Notes: a model not told the origin generated them from the letters alone. Counted from the stretch's first letter, positions 51,641 through 60,943 are shown. The stretch is DNA of 64,000 bases from Arthrobacter sp. Leaf141 (GCF_001424565.1 NZ_LMOL01000005.1:680506-744505), one strand, 5' to 3'. Numbers and translations are program-made.

Positions 51641-53696
51641 TGGACAACCCTTCCAGTAAGTCTTTCTGCAGATCCGTCGGACCCAGGGGCACATACGGGC
51701 TCATCTTTTCCGCTTCGCCTGTGATTGCCCAGACCGTGTTCTTCAGGGATTCAGTCCTCTTGTCGAAGTATCCGGCTTGTTCGCCGTCGTCACCAATGAG
51801 CGCGCTATGGTCTGTTACGGCCCTCCCGGCGTCGCCGCCAGCGTCAGTGCCGAAGGCGTGGGAACCGAACTCAGGTTTGATCGGGTTCACGTGGTGATCG
51901 CGGCTGGTTTCCCGGCCGGTCCAGGCCCACTGGTCTCCGCTTTCGGTTTCCCCAGGTATCTTGTCGCGCGCATGTCCGGAGTATACGTGTCCGACGTTGA
52001 GGTCAGCGGCGGTATGGACGTTGTCCGGTAGTCCTGCGGAGCCAAGGGTGACGAAGTTATCCACCCGGATTCCAGGCTGCGTGAGGGCCACCGCAGCGGT
52101 GGTCGTTCCGTAGGAGTGCGCCACAATATTGAGCTGCGGCGCGCTCTCACCGCGGACTGCAGCCAGGCCGCCGAGGGCTCCCGCCAGCTTCTGCCCACCC
52201 GCGACTGCTCGATTCACATCAAGAACGCCGACGTCGAGATTGTTGTCCAATGCCGGCACGGGAGGTGTCTCATATCCGATCCAGGACACCACGGCGCTCC
52301 CCGAGGGAAGCTGGTCGTGCAGGTTTTGGGCTGCTTTCGTCCACCCCGTCATGTCATTGCTGGTCGTGCCCATCCCCGGAACAGCGTAGGTGACACTGCC
52401 GGCCGTATCGAGATCACCGACCGACACCGCAGCCAACGGGGGCTTGTCCTCGGTGAAGGAAACTAATTGCCGTTTCTCCCACCCCTCAGGCGTGAATTGC
52501 GCCTTTTGGATGTTGCGCAGCCCGTCGAGTTGCTTTTGAAAGTTGTTGAGCGTTTGCTCCAATCCGGCCGCCAACGGGGACGCCGCGCCGAAGCCCGCGG
52601 GAGTGTCGTAGATCAAAGCCTGTATTTGCGCGATCCGGGTCTCCGCATCGGCGACCGCTGCCTTGAGCGCGGTTTGGTTGGCCTGATTCCGGGCCGTATA
52701 AGGCACTCCTTCCAGATTTCCGAAGTCCGTAGGAAACTGTGTCAGCAATAGGTCCTGCCGTTCCGAGAACGGGGTTTTGCTACCCGTTGGCGGGTTCAGG
52801 CCTGTCCACCACGTGTGGATTTCGCCCGGGTTCATCAGCTGAAGATGAGACCGCAGGGCAGGAGAGGCCGCAATCGTGGCAGCGAGTTCTTTCGCCGACA
52901 GGGTCGAGAACAAATCTAAGAGTTCCCGATTGCTTAGTGGCGTGACAGCAGCAGCGGCAACATCGAGTGCGGGATTTGAAATGGATCCGCCGCCGGCCGC
53001 GGCGAACGCATCGGCGATATGTTCAATCCACTTCGCATCAGCCTCGTTTTCGCCCAACAGCCGCTCAAAGCCCCCTGGGAAAGAGTTCGATCCGAGCAGC
53101 ACCCACGAGCAGGAAGAGGTAAATGACGCCCAAGCGTTGCGAAGCTGCATGAGGTCTTGCCGCATGCCTGTGTTACCTGCCCTGGCTTGGGCCACGAAGG
53201 TGCGTAAATGGTCGGGAACGGCCGAACTCTTCCCGTCCGAGGACCCAGAGCCCGCGCTGCGGTTGCGTTGGCTGGGGGAGAAGGCCGCTGAAATGGTTGG
53301 TGGCGCGATGGGGGTCTCAGAGGGTTTCGGATCAAAGAGCCCCTCCACTGCGGTGCCGATGTCTCCGATGAAGTTCTCGGGCCTGCTTTCACGTTCAGCT
53401 TCCCGCACCTGCCACGCTGCCAAACGGGATTGGCGCTCGCGTTCCGACCGCGCCTTCTGCTGCGCTTCTTCGATCTGTCCGGCAAGACCGTCAAGTACAG
53501 CGGCGAGTTTTCCACGATCTTCAGCCTCGCTGGAGGAAGCTTCCCTGAACAGGTCGGCGTACGCGCCGGCGAAATCCTCCAGCGCCGTCTCCACCGCGCC
53601 ACGACGCAACACACCCTCATCACGAAGCCGCCCATCCACATCCCTGGCAACCCCGACCAAAGACGTGGCAGCATCATCATCAAACGCTAAAGCCAC
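51627..53696 (-). CDS. DUF1023-type alpha/beta hydrolase with ESX-like N-terminus
   Basis: The 689-residue protein starts at GTG 53696, behind GGGGGGAG at 9 nt; codons upstream to 53825 look non-coding. The N-terminal third is helical and charged, with long coiled-coil stretches (EEAQQKARSERERQSRLAAW), recalling WXG/LXG-type T7SS substrates, though no signal peptide is present. The C-terminal third is an alpha/beta hydrolase of the DUF1023 type: YAVPGMGTTSNDM, then the nucleophile elbow VAHSYGTT with S528, and a late FGSHAFGTDAGG that may hold the catalytic histidine. It overlaps the lipoprotein gene. Substrate is unknown; lipase or esterase activity is possible. Confidence 0.78.
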   Translation of the reverse strand: MALAFDDDAATSLVGVARDVDGRLRDEGVLRRGAVETALEDFAGAYADLFREASSSEAEDRGKLAAVLDGLAGQIEEAQQKARSERERQSRLAAWQVREAERESRPENFIGDIGTAVEGLFDPKPSETPIAPPTISAAFSPSQRNRSAGSGSSDGKSSAVPDHLRTFVAQARAGNTGMRQDLMQLRNAWASFTSSCSWVLLGSNSFPGGFERLLGENEADAKWIEHIADAFAAAGGGSISNPALDVAAAAVTPLSNRELLDLFSTLSAKELAATIAASPALRSHLQLMNPGEIHTWWTGLNPPTGSKTPFSERQDLLLTQFPTDFGNLEGVPYTARNQANQTALKAAVADAETRIAQIQALIYDTPAGFGAASPLAAGLEQTLNNFQKQLDGLRNIQKAQFTPEGWEKRQLVSFTEDKPPLAAVSVGDLDTAGSVTYAVPGMGTTSNDMTGWTKAAQNLHDQLPSGSAVVSWIGYETPPVPALDNNLDVGVLDVNRAVAGGQKLAGALGGLAAVRGESAPQLNIVAHSYGTTTAAVALTQPGIRVDNFVTLGSAGLPDNVHTAADLNVGHVYSGHARDKIPGETESGDQWAWTGRETSRDHHVNPIKPEFGSHAFGTDAGGDAGRAVTDHSALIGDDGEQAGYFDKRTESLKNTVWAITGEAEKMSPYVPLGPTDLQKDLLEGLSNAGR

Positions 53697-54201
53697 GGTG
53701 TTTACTCCCCCCAAAGGAAAAACGGCGCAGGAACGACTTGGTTCCTGGGCGCCCGGCCCCTGCATCATGCCGCGAGGAAGGGACGGGACTTTGGCTACAT
53801 TACCAATATGGACGATTAATTCCAATAAATTGATAAACTATTCAGGGGCAAGGAAGCCGAACTTCAGCTCACCCTCACCAGGGTTGCAGCGCCGGTTTGG
53901 CCGCCTGTGTTCCACCAGGCCTGGCTGATGCCGGCACCGATATAAGTGCTGGGCAGCGCCGGCAATGGCTACAGCTGAAAGCCGGGTTTTTAGAGTTGTT
54001 AATGGATCCCCAATTTTTCCTTGCCTACCGGAAGAGGCGGGCTGCGGCCCTTAATGCGGTAACAGTGTTCGCCCGGGAAGTACCGGTACGGCAGGGATCT
54101 TGCTGGTGCTGCGGCCCGGGCATAAGATGCCCGAACGCTGTTGTCAGGGATTTATCCCGTCCCCTGGGGGGAACTTGTTGCGACCGCCAAGGAGACTCCT
54201 C
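53697..54201. other. 505-bp gap between hydrolase and secreted-protein genes
   Basis: The region holds the 5' control sequences of both divergent genes. Around 53796-53845 the base composition turns clearly AT-rich against the GC-rich surroundings, a likely promoter zone for the hydrolase gene or a scar. Short open frames occur but none has a ribosome site plus recognisable protein features. I see no tRNA, att site or inverted-repeat end. Confidence 0.5.
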
Positions 54202-54711
54202 ATGAAACGCAGAACAGCCCCGCTGGTGATGGCCATTGGACTTTTGGCCGGACCGGGAACGGTTACTGCCACAGCCGCCCCGCCAACTCCCACAGATCCC
54301 TCGGTTCAGCAGTTCGATTGCCCCGGTTTCGTCATATCTGCGCAGGTCACGGGAGCTGAAAAGGTGATTCCCCACTCCCTCCACTTTGCCGGTTCCAAGC
54401 CCGTCACCCTGTTTACCAACGTCGCCGCGGCTTCCACGCTAACCCTTTCGGGACCAGCGCCCGCTTTGAAGGTTTTCAGCTCGTCCATCAACGGAACGGT
54501 GCGCGTTGCCTGGGACCCTGGAACCGCTGATTTTATTTACAAAGCCACCGGACGGAACTTGATCACGGTTCCAAAGCACACCGGATATCCGGGCGGCGTG
54601 TTCCTGACAGTAGGCCAGGTGGCTTGGACGCTGGATGGGCCCGTCGACCCTGACGGGGGCCTCACGGGGCCGGGGACCGTCACGGATCTCTGCAGGTTGC
54701 TGGCGCCGTAG
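54202..54711 (+). CDS. secreted hypothetical protein
   Basis: The 169-residue protein has a Sec signal peptide (MKRRTAPLVMAIGLLAG, predicted cleavage near TATAA) and a mature domain rich in Thr, Gly and Val with alternating strands, for example VISAQVTGAEKV, VTLFTNVAAASTLTLSG and GGVFLTVGQVAWTLDG. ATG 54202 follows AAGGAG at 7 nt. No transmembrane anchor or sortase signal is visible. It lies 146 bp upstream of tadA on the same strand. I recognise no family. A small beta-sandwich surface or secreted protein is likely. Confidence 0.68.
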   Translation: MKRRTAPLVMAIGLLAGPGTVTATAAPPTPTDPSVQQFDCPGFVISAQVTGAEKVIPHSLHFAGSKPVTLFTNVAAASTLTLSGPAPALKVFSSSINGTVRVAWDPGTADFIYKATGRNLITVPKHTGYPGGVFLTVGQVAWTLDGPVDPDGGLTGPGTVTDLCRLLAP

Positions 54712-54857
54712 CGGGAAAGCCGCCGACTTTTGGCTCCGCCGGAAGCAGGGGTTTTCCACATTCGCTGCCGGGTGCCTTGGCACCCCACTCTCAGGTCCCT
54801 AGGCTGGACCCATTCGCACTGCCTCCAACGGAGGTGGCAGGTTCTACAGGGGTACGC

Positions 54858-56081
54858 ATGGATGCTCTGGGAATAGTCGAGGACGAGGTCCGCGAGCTCA
54901 TCCGCAGGCGCGGGCTTGATCCGTTGCGGCAAGCCGTCGAGGTCCGCCGACTGGTGGAGGCTGCCGTCACCGATTACGACGAGCGCTCGCTGCTGGGTAC
55001 CCTGCCGCCCATCGGAGCCTTGGATTCTGCGCGCAGGTTCCTCTTTGACGCGGTGGCAGGGTTCGGCGTCCTGCAACCCCTGCTGGATGACCCCAGCATC
55101 GAGGAAATCTGGCTCAACACGCCGTATGAGATCTACGTGGCGCGGAACGGGGAGTCGGAACTGACCTCGCTGAGCCTCACCGACCAGCAGGTCCGCGACC
55201 TCGTGGAACGGATGCTGAAGAGCTCAGGACGGCGCCTGGACGTGTCCTCACCCTTCGTGGACGCGTCCCTGCCCGACGGCTCGAGGCTGCACGTGGTGAT
55301 ACCGGATGTGACCCGCCGGCATTGGGCAGTAAACATCCGGAAATTCGTGGTTAAGGCCAGCCGGCTGGAACACCTGGTGGAACTGGGAACGCTGACCCCA
55401 CAGGCCGCAAGATTTCTGGGGGCAGCAGTTGCCAGCGGACTGAACATCCTGGTCTCGGGCGCCACGCAGGCAGGAAAAACCACCATGTTGAACTGCCTGG
55501 CCGCTGGCATCGGCAGCCGCGAGCGCGTGATCACCGTGGAGGAAATCTTCGAGCTGCAGTTCCCGTTGCGGGATGTGGTGGGGCTCCAGTGCCGGCAACC
55601 AAACCTCGAAGGCTACGGTGAAATACCCTTGCGTCGTTTGGTGAAGGAGGCGCTGAGGATGCGCCCGGACCGTCTGGTGGTCGGAGAGGTCCGGGAAGCG
55701 GAATGCCTGGACATGCTGATTGCCCTGAATTCCGGCCTGCCGGGGATGTGCACTGTCCATGCCAACTCGGCGCATGACGCAGTCACCAAGATCTGCACCC
55801 TGCCCCTACTGGCGGGCGAGAATATTTCGAGTGCGTTTGTGGTGCCAACGGTCGCCTCGTGCATCGACCTGGTGGTCCATTGCTGCCGGCAGGCCAACGG
55901 CAGGCGGGAAGTGACGGAAATCCTGTCGCTGGGCCGCCGGGTGGAGAACGGGATCATCGAGTCGTCACTGGTGTTCGCCACCGTGGACGGCGTACTGCAG
56001 CCGAGGGCAAACTCCATGCCGGAGGCCGAAAAATTTGCCCGGGCAGGCTACGACGTAGCCGCCCTGCTGGATCCCCGATGA
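54858..56081 (+). CDS. tadA: TadA/CpaF secretion ATPase
   Basis: TadA powers assembly of type IVc (Tad) pili. The 407-residue protein has an N-terminal helical domain and a C-terminal motor with Walker A GATQAGKTT (K207; most family members read GATGSGKTT), the Asp-box-like VEEIFELQ, Walker B RPDRLVVGEVREAE and the His-box GMCTVHANS. ATG 54858 follows AGGGG; the frame extends to 54777 without support. Its stop overlaps the tadB start in ATGA. A 156-bp part of this gene is repeated in degraded form at 50839-50988. Confidence 0.93.
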   Translation: MDALGIVEDEVRELIRRRGLDPLRQAVEVRRLVEAAVTDYDERSLLGTLPPIGALDSARRFLFDAVAGFGVLQPLLDDPSIEEIWLNTPYEIYVARNGESELTSLSLTDQQVRDLVERMLKSSGRRLDVSSPFVDASLPDGSRLHVVIPDVTRRHWAVNIRKFVVKASRLEHLVELGTLTPQAARFLGAAVASGLNILVSGATQAGKTTMLNCLAAGIGSRERVITVEEIFELQFPLRDVVGLQCRQPNLEGYGEIPLRRLVKEALRMRPDRLVVGEVREAECLDMLIALNSGLPGMCTVHANSAHDAVTKICTLPLLAGENISSAFVVPTVASCIDLVVHCCRQANGRREVTEILSLGRRVENGIIESSLVFATVDGVLQPRANSMPEAEKFARAGYDVAALLDPR

Positions 56082-56935
56082 TGGCCGCCTTGGCAGGCAT
56101 GACGGCGGGTGCAGGGCTCCTCCTTGTTTGGTGGTCCTGCTGGGAATCGCAGGCCGCACGGAAGAGGCCCCGCCGTCCCAACCGGCTCGCCGACCTTTTG
56201 GCCGCCTCGGGGGTCGCAAGGGTGAGTGTCGGAGGCCTGATTGGCTCGTGTCTGGGCCTTGGCGCGGCGGTAGGCGCACTGGTTTTCGCCGTCAGTCGTT
56301 CCGTTCCCATCGCGGCTTGCTTCGGACTTTTCGCCCTGGGGCTTCCCATCACCATCCTGCGGTGGCAGGCGCGGAAGCGGAGCATGATGCTGCGCCAGCT
56401 CTGGCCGGATGTAGTGGATCATCTCCGCTCCGCCATCCGCGCCGGCCTTCCCCTTCCGGAAGCCCTGATCCAGCTGGGCACCAAGGGCCCAGAAGAGCTG
56501 CGTCCGGTGTTCCGGGACTTCGGGGCTGACTACCGGGCCGGAGGGCAGTTCGACGGATCACTGACCAGGCTGAAGGACAGGCTCGCCGACCCTGTCGCCG
56601 ACCGGATCGTCGAAGCGCTGCGGCTTACCCGCGAGGTGGGCGGAACGGATCTGGGCCGGTTACTGGGGACTCTCGCCGAATTCCTGCGCGAAAGTGCTCG
56701 TACCCGCAGCGAGCTCGAAGCGCGCCAGTCGTGGACCATCAATGCCGCACGCCTGGCCGTGGCCGCCCCCTGGATTGTCCTGATGCTTCTCGCCACCAGG
56801 CCCGAAGCCGTCCATGCCTACAACACCCCCATGGGGGCCGCCGTGCTGCTGGGTGGACTGGTGGTCTCCCTTACCTGCTATTCAATAATGTTGAAGATCG
56901 GCGCCTTGCCCCAGGAAGAACGGGTACTGCGATGA
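56078..56935 (+). CDS. tadB: TadB, Tad pilus inner-membrane platform protein
   Basis: The 285-residue protein has N-terminal hydrophobic helices (about 8-22 and 50-90), a cytoplasmic type II secretion F domain with VVDHLRSAIRAGLPLPEAL and LRLTREVGGTDLGRLLGTL, and C-terminal helices (about 235-275). It pairs with TadC as the membrane base on which TadA works. ATG 56078 overlaps the tadA stop, and its own stop overlaps tadC, both in ATGA. Confidence 0.9.
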   Translation: MMAALAGMTAGAGLLLVWWSCWESQAARKRPRRPNRLADLLAASGVARVSVGGLIGSCLGLGAAVGALVFAVSRSVPIAACFGLFALGLPITILRWQARKRSMMLRQLWPDVVDHLRSAIRAGLPLPEALIQLGTKGPEELRPVFRDFGADYRAGGQFDGSLTRLKDRLADPVADRIVEALRLTREVGGTDLGRLLGTLAEFLRESARTRSELEARQSWTINAARLAVAAPWIVLMLLATRPEAVHAYNTPMGAAVLLGGLVVSLTCYSIMLKIGALPQEERVLR

Positions 56936-57873
56936 ACGGCATCCTCACCGCGGGCATCGTTGTAGGGCTCTCGCTGGGCATTGGCCTGTGGCTTGTTGTT
57001 GCCAGGTCACCGCTGATGCGGGCCACCACTCTCGCGCAGCGGATCGAACCGCAACTGCGCTCGCAGAACCTCACATCACGGTTGCTCCTCGCCGGCGATA
57101 CCCACCCGGCTCCGTTCGGCCCGCTGGCAGGTATCCTTCGGCCTGTACTGCATGACGCGCTGGCCGCCCTGGGCCGGTTGAACCCATCTGCCGGTGGCGC
57201 GGCACGCCGCCTGGCGCAGGCGGGCATCACCAAATCGGTCCTCGACTTCCGCGTGGAACAACTGGTGTGGGCAGCCTGCGGGTTCATCGCAGTCCTCGCC
57301 ATCATGGTACCCGGGTCAGCATCCGGGCGGCTCAGTCCGGTGCTGGCCGCCGTCCTGGTCGCAGCCGGCGCCGTGGGTGGGTTCGTCGGCCGGGACTACT
57401 GGCTGGGAGTCCAAATCCGGCGGCGGGCGGTCCGTATGCTGGCAGAATTTCCCAGCCTCGCAGAGCTGATGGCGCTCGCGGTCAGCGCCGGTGAGAGCGC
57501 CACCGGGAGCCTGGACCGCATTTGCAGGACTGCCCGGGGAGAGCTGGCCCGCGAGTTTGCGATGATCCTTGCCGAGACCCGGTCAGGCAATCCTTTGGTC
57601 CAGGCGTTGCAGGAGTTTTCCGCGCGCACGGACCTGGCACCTTTGGCCAGGTTCGTTGACGGAATCATCGTGGCGGTTGAACGCGGAACACCCCTGGCTG
57701 ATGTGCTCCGGGCGCAGGCCCAGGACGTCCGCGACAACGCCAAACGCGATCTGATGGAAGCCGCCGGCAAGAAGGAGATCGCCATGATGGTGCCCCTGGT
57801 GTTTGGCGTCCTGCCGCTTACCGTCGTCTTCGCAGTTTTCCCCGGTCTCGCCGCCATCAATCTGGGTTTTTAG
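56932..57873 (+). CDS. tadC: TadC, Tad pilus inner-membrane platform protein
   Basis: The 313-residue protein is the second T2SSF-domain platform protein. Helices occur near 8-25, 105-150 and 280-305; the cytoplasmic domain has FPSLAELMALAVSAGESATG and ILAETRSGNPLVQALQEF, and ends KKEIAMMVPLVFGVLPLTVV. ATG 56932 overlaps tadB by 4 nt, so tadA-B-C are translationally coupled. An 89-bp gap separates it from the pilin-like gene. Confidence 0.9.
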   Translation: MNGILTAGIVVGLSLGIGLWLVVARSPLMRATTLAQRIEPQLRSQNLTSRLLLAGDTHPAPFGPLAGILRPVLHDALAALGRLNPSAGGAARRLAQAGITKSVLDFRVEQLVWAACGFIAVLAIMVPGSASGRLSPVLAAVLVAAGAVGGFVGRDYWLGVQIRRRAVRMLAEFPSLAELMALAVSAGESATGSLDRICRTARGELAREFAMILAETRSGNPLVQALQEFSARTDLAPLARFVDGIIVAVERGTPLADVLRAQAQDVRDNAKRDLMEAAGKKEIAMMVPLVFGVLPLTVVFAVFPGLAAINLGF

Positions 57874-57962
57874 GAAGGCCCGCCGCACTGCCACCAACAA
57901 ACAGCCAAGGTCGGGGGACCGGGCGGCCATCTCCGGAAGTACTCAAGAAACAGGACGGTCAA

Positions 57963-58247
57963 ATGAAAACCATCGGACTCCGCGTCGTGGTGGCGCTTGT
58001 TATCCTTTTGGCGCCAACCACCGGTACACACGGGCCCGCCAACCGCCGCCGTGCCCGCACCATCCCCTCCACTGCACAGCGGACCGGTGGCAAAACTCCG
58101 GGAAGTGGGCACCCGGAACGCGGCGATGTCCCCGGCTGGGTAATGATCACATTGATGTCGGCCGTCCTGGTGGCCGCGCTGCTTGCCTTGGCCGGTCCCG
58201 CCCTTGAAGCGATGTTCAACCAGGCCATGGACACGGTGGGTGGGTAG
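57963..58247 (+). CDS. small pilin-like protein of the tad operon
   Basis: The 94-residue protein has an initial hydrophobic stretch (VVVALVILLAP), a basic Pro-rich middle, and a C-terminal helix after ERGD: WVMITLMSAVLVAALLALAG. A charged residue followed by one long helix near the C-terminus, in the position where Flp pilin genes lie, suggests the major or a minor pilin. The usual Flp motif with Glu and Tyr next to the cleavage Gly is not clear. ATG 57963 has weak ribosome binding. Confidence 0.65.
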   Translation: MKTIGLRVVVALVILLAPTTGTHGPANRRRARTIPSTAQRTGGKTPGSGHPERGDVPGWVMITLMSAVLVAALLALAGPALEAMFNQAMDTVGG

Positions 58248-58250
58248 CCC

Positions 58251-58679
58251 GTGTCCACCCCCGCCAGGAGCCGGCTCCGCCAACCGGCGTCCGAGCTTCA
58301 GCCGGCGGACGCCGGCGAACGTGGGTCCGCGGTGGTCGATTTTGTCCTGGTCGGGAGCCTGCTGACTGTTCTGTTCCTTGCGGTCATCCAGCTGACACTG
58401 ATCCTGCACGTCCGGAACACCCTTGTTGATGCCGCTGCTTCGGGTGCCCGCTACGGGACCCTCGCCGACCGTAATGCCGCGGATGCGCAGGAGCGGACCC
58501 GCAGCCTGATCGGAACCGCACTGAACCCCGGCTTTGCTGGGGAGGTCAGCACCGGGGAGGTGACCGTACAGGGACTTCGCACCCTCGAAGTGACAGTGCG
58601 CGCACCGTTGCCGGTCATCGGGCTGATCGGACCCCAGGGGATGCTGGAGGTTACGGGCCATGCGGCGGTCCAGCAGTGA
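58251..58679 (+). CDS. tadE: TadE-like pseudopilin
   Basis: The 142-residue protein has a Pro-rich cytoplasmic lead, then GERGSAVVDFVLVGSLLTVL, the TadE pattern of a short charged segment before a hydrophobic helix with an acidic residue (Asp here). The remainder is extracytoplasmic with LHVRNTLVDAAASGARYG. TadE proteins are prepilin-like subunits. GTG 58251 starts 3 bp after the pilin-like stop. The 3' end overlaps the next TadE-like gene by 20 bp. Confidence 0.83.
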   Translation: MSTPARSRLRQPASELQPADAGERGSAVVDFVLVGSLLTVLFLAVIQLTLILHVRNTLVDAAASGARYGTLADRNAADAQERTRSLIGTALNPGFAGEVSTGEVTVQGLRTLEVTVRAPLPVIGLIGPQGMLEVTGHAAVQQ

Positions 58680-59172
58680 CCCGCGGAAGAGTGCAGGTCT
58701 TCGGATGCCGGATGCATTCCCGGCCCTGAACCCACCAGCGGACCCGGATGCAGGAACCGACGGTGAACGGGGGAGCGCGGTGGTGGAATTCACCTTCCTG
58801 GCGGTCCTGTTACTGGTTCCCCTGGTGTACTTCATCATCACTGCCGGCCAGGTCCAGGGCGCTTCCTTCGCCGTGGCCGGTGCAGCCGACCAGGCCGCCA
58901 AGGTGTTTGTGGCGTCGCCTGCGGAGGTGGACGCCCGCGCCGCCGCCGAGCAGGCAGTTCAGCTAGCCCTTGCGGACTTCGGCCACGGCCTGGATCAGGC
59001 CCGGGTGGATACCAGCTGCAGCTCCGCTGACTGCCGGGCAGCCGGCTCAACAGTCACTTACACCATCCGGTTGACCGTTCCCCTGCCGTTCATACCCTTT
59101 AACAACGGGCTTGGCCTCCATGCCACGGAGGTGCAGGCCTCATCCACCCAAATGGTCGGCAGGTTCCGGTGA
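58660..59172 (+). CDS. TadE-like pseudopilin, second copy
   Basis: The 170-residue protein repeats the TadE plan: a polar lead of about 35 residues, GERGSAVVEFTFLAVLLLVP with Glu at the pilin position, then an outer domain with AADQAAKVFVASP and a cysteine pair DTSCSSADC. ATG 58660 lies inside the previous gene; a later start is possible, but the charged lead is similar to that of the partner. It overlaps the TadG-like gene by 4 nt (GTGA). Confidence 0.8.
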   Translation: MRRSSSDPRKSAGLRMPDAFPALNPPADPDAGTDGERGSAVVEFTFLAVLLLVPLVYFIITAGQVQGASFAVAGAADQAAKVFVASPAEVDARAAAEQAVQLALADFGHGLDQARVDTSCSSADCRAAGSTVTYTIRLTVPLPFIPFNNGLGLHATEVQASSTQMVGRFR

Positions 59173-59609
59173 CGCCGCGCGCCGAAGAAGGACAGATCAC
59201 CGTTATGGTGGTGGGCTACCTGGCCGTCGCGCTGCTGGTGGCCACCGTGATGCTGGGCATCACCTCGGTGTACCTGGAGCACAAGCGCCTGCTGTCCCTG
59301 GCCGACGGCGCCGCCCTGGCCGCGGCGGACAGCTTCACCCTCGGCGAGGTGGCAGCCCAGTCGGGCAGCCCGGCAGCCCTCCTCGACCCGGGCAGGGTCC
59401 GCAGCGCGGCCACGGACTTCGTGGCTGGCAGCCCTGCCGCTCTCCGCTTTGACAGCCTGGCTGTGGCGGGGGAGACCGGCACCCGGGACGGAGCCACGGC
59501 AGTGGTGGTCCTGACCGCTGCCGTCCACCCGCCCATCGTGAACTTCCTGGTCCCGGGCGGTATTCCCATCGAAGCCAGGTCCACCGCCCGGTCCCGGCTC
59601 ACCCGGTGA
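59169..59609 (+). CDS. TadG-like pilus assembly protein
   Basis: The 146-residue protein starts EEGQITVMVVGYLAVALLVAT, a short charged segment and helix as in TadG, with YLEHKRLLSLADGAALAAADS after it, the hallmark of TadG/Rv3660-neighbour proteins. It is short; the von Willebrand domain of larger TadG proteins is absent. GTG 59169 overlaps the TadE-like stop. It ends the tad gene run, 50 bp before prfB. Confidence 0.8.
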   Translation: MTPRAEEGQITVMVVGYLAVALLVATVMLGITSVYLEHKRLLSLADGAALAAADSFTLGEVAAQSGSPAALLDPGRVRSAATDFVAGSPAALRFDSLAVAGETGTRDGATAVVVLTAAVHPPIVNFLVPGGIPIEARSTARSRLTR

Positions 59610-59659
59610 CCACGGCACGTGACGGACGGTTTTGCCGGATAGCGTAGGGTTAAACAACC

Positions 59660-60775
59660 ATGGCCAATATTGATTTTTCCGCTGAAATCCGCGCGCTACG
59701 CGGCACCTACACCTCCATCGAACGCGTCACCGATGTTGAGGCACTGAAGGAAGACATCGCCGAACTGAGCGAGCGGGCAGGCGAGCCCAACCTTTGGGAT
59801 GACCCGGCGGCGGCCCAGAAAATCACCTCAAGGCTCTCCCACCGCCAGTCCGAACTGGAGCGCCTCACCAGCCTGGAATCCCGGATCGACGACCTTGAGG
59901 TCCTGGTGGAACTCGGCCAGGACGAGGGCGACGCCGACTCCATGGGCGAAGCAGCCACGGAGCTGGAATCCATCCGAAAAGCCCTCAAGGACCTCGAGGT
60001 GGTCACCCTGCTGTCCGGCGAATACGATGAGCGGGAAGCCGTGGTCTCCATCCGGGCAGGCGCCGGCGGCGTGGATGCCGCGGACTTCGCCGAGATGCTG
60101 ATGCGCATGTACCTTCGCTGGGCCGAACGCCACGGTTACCCCACCACGGTGATGGACACGTCCTACGCCGAAGAAGCCGGCCTGAAATCCGCCACGTTCG
60201 AGGTTAAGGCCCCCTACGCGTTCGGCACCCTCAGCGTTGAAGCCGGAACCCACCGCCTGGTCCGCATCAGCCCGTTCGACAACCAGGGCCGGCGCCAGAC
60301 GTCCTTCGCCGCCGTCGAGGTCATTCCGCTGATCGAACAGACGGACTCCATCGAGATCCCGGACAACGAAATCCGCGTTGACGTCTTCCGTTCGTCGGGC
60401 CCGGGCGGTCAGTCGGTCAACACCACCGACTCGGCAGTACGCCTCACGCACCTTCCCACCGGAACGGTCGTCTCCATGCAGAACGAAAAGTCGCAGCTCC
60501 AGAACCGCGCCGCCGCCATGCGCGTGCTCCAGTCCCGGCTGCTGCTGCTGAAAAAGGAGCAGGAAGACGCCGAAAAGAAGGCCTTCGCCGGCGACGTCAA
60601 AGCCTCCTGGGGCGACCAGATGCGGTCCTACGTCCTGAACCCCTACCAAATGGTCAAGGACCTCCGCACCGAACACGAAGTGGGCAACACCTCGGCCGTG
60701 TTCGATGGCGAGATCGACGACTTCATCGACGCCGGCATCCGCTGGCGCACCGATAACCGCAACGCCGAAAAGTAA
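59660..60775 (+). CDS. prfB: peptide chain release factor 2
   Basis: RF2 ends translation at UGA and UAA. The 371-residue protein has the tripeptide anticodon SPF (204-206) in [12 protein letters not shown] and the catalytic GGQ (249-251) in [10 protein letters not shown]. The frame is continuous: the programmed +1 frameshift of E. coli prfB is absent. ATG 59660 is 50 bp after the tad genes. It is followed by ftsE after 168 bp, the usual actinobacterial order. Confidence 0.97.
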   Translation: MANIDFSAEIRALRGTYTSIERVTDVEALKEDIAELSERAGEPNLWDDPAAAQKITSRLSHRQSELERLTSLESRIDDLEVLVELGQDEGDADSMGEAATELESIRKALKDLEVVTLLSGEYDEREAVVSIRAGAGGVDAADFAEMLMRMYLRWAERHGYPTTVMDTSYAEEAGLKSATFEVKAPYAFGTLSVEAGTHRLVRISPFDNQGRRQTSFAAVEVIPLIEQTDSIEIPDNEIRVDVFRSSGPGGQSVNTTDSAVRLTHLPTGTVVSMQNEKSQLQNRAAAMRVLQSRLLLLKKEQEDAEKKAFAGDVKASWGDQMRSYVLNPYQMVKDLRTEHEVGNTSAVFDGEIDDFIDAGIRWRTDNRNAEK

Positions 60776-60792
60776 ACCCCGCGGCGGCGGCC

Positions 60793-60813
60793 TTGCCGAC
60801 ACGCCATCGGCAA
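60793..60813. terminator. weak hairpin after prfB
   Basis: TTGCCGA and TCGGCAA flank a 7-nt loop 18 bp beyond the prfB stop. No T-run follows on the plus strand, so a terminator role is doubtful. TATAGT at 60841-60846 could be a -10 element for ftsE. Confidence 0.35.
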
Positions 60814-60943
60814 AAAGCATGTGATGCCGGCAACCCTGCGTATAGTCGAGGGGCCGGGGCCCTAATTCCCCCAAACGAAAACCCGTGCACCGGCTGCAGA
60901 CTGGGCTGCAAGTCTCAGCCATGCCTGCAGGGTACTTAGGGCC

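Noticed and set aside
59660..59760. Programmed frameshift in prfB
   Set aside because: The RF2 frame is continuous from ATG 59660; no in-frame TGA with a slippery CTTT site occurs.
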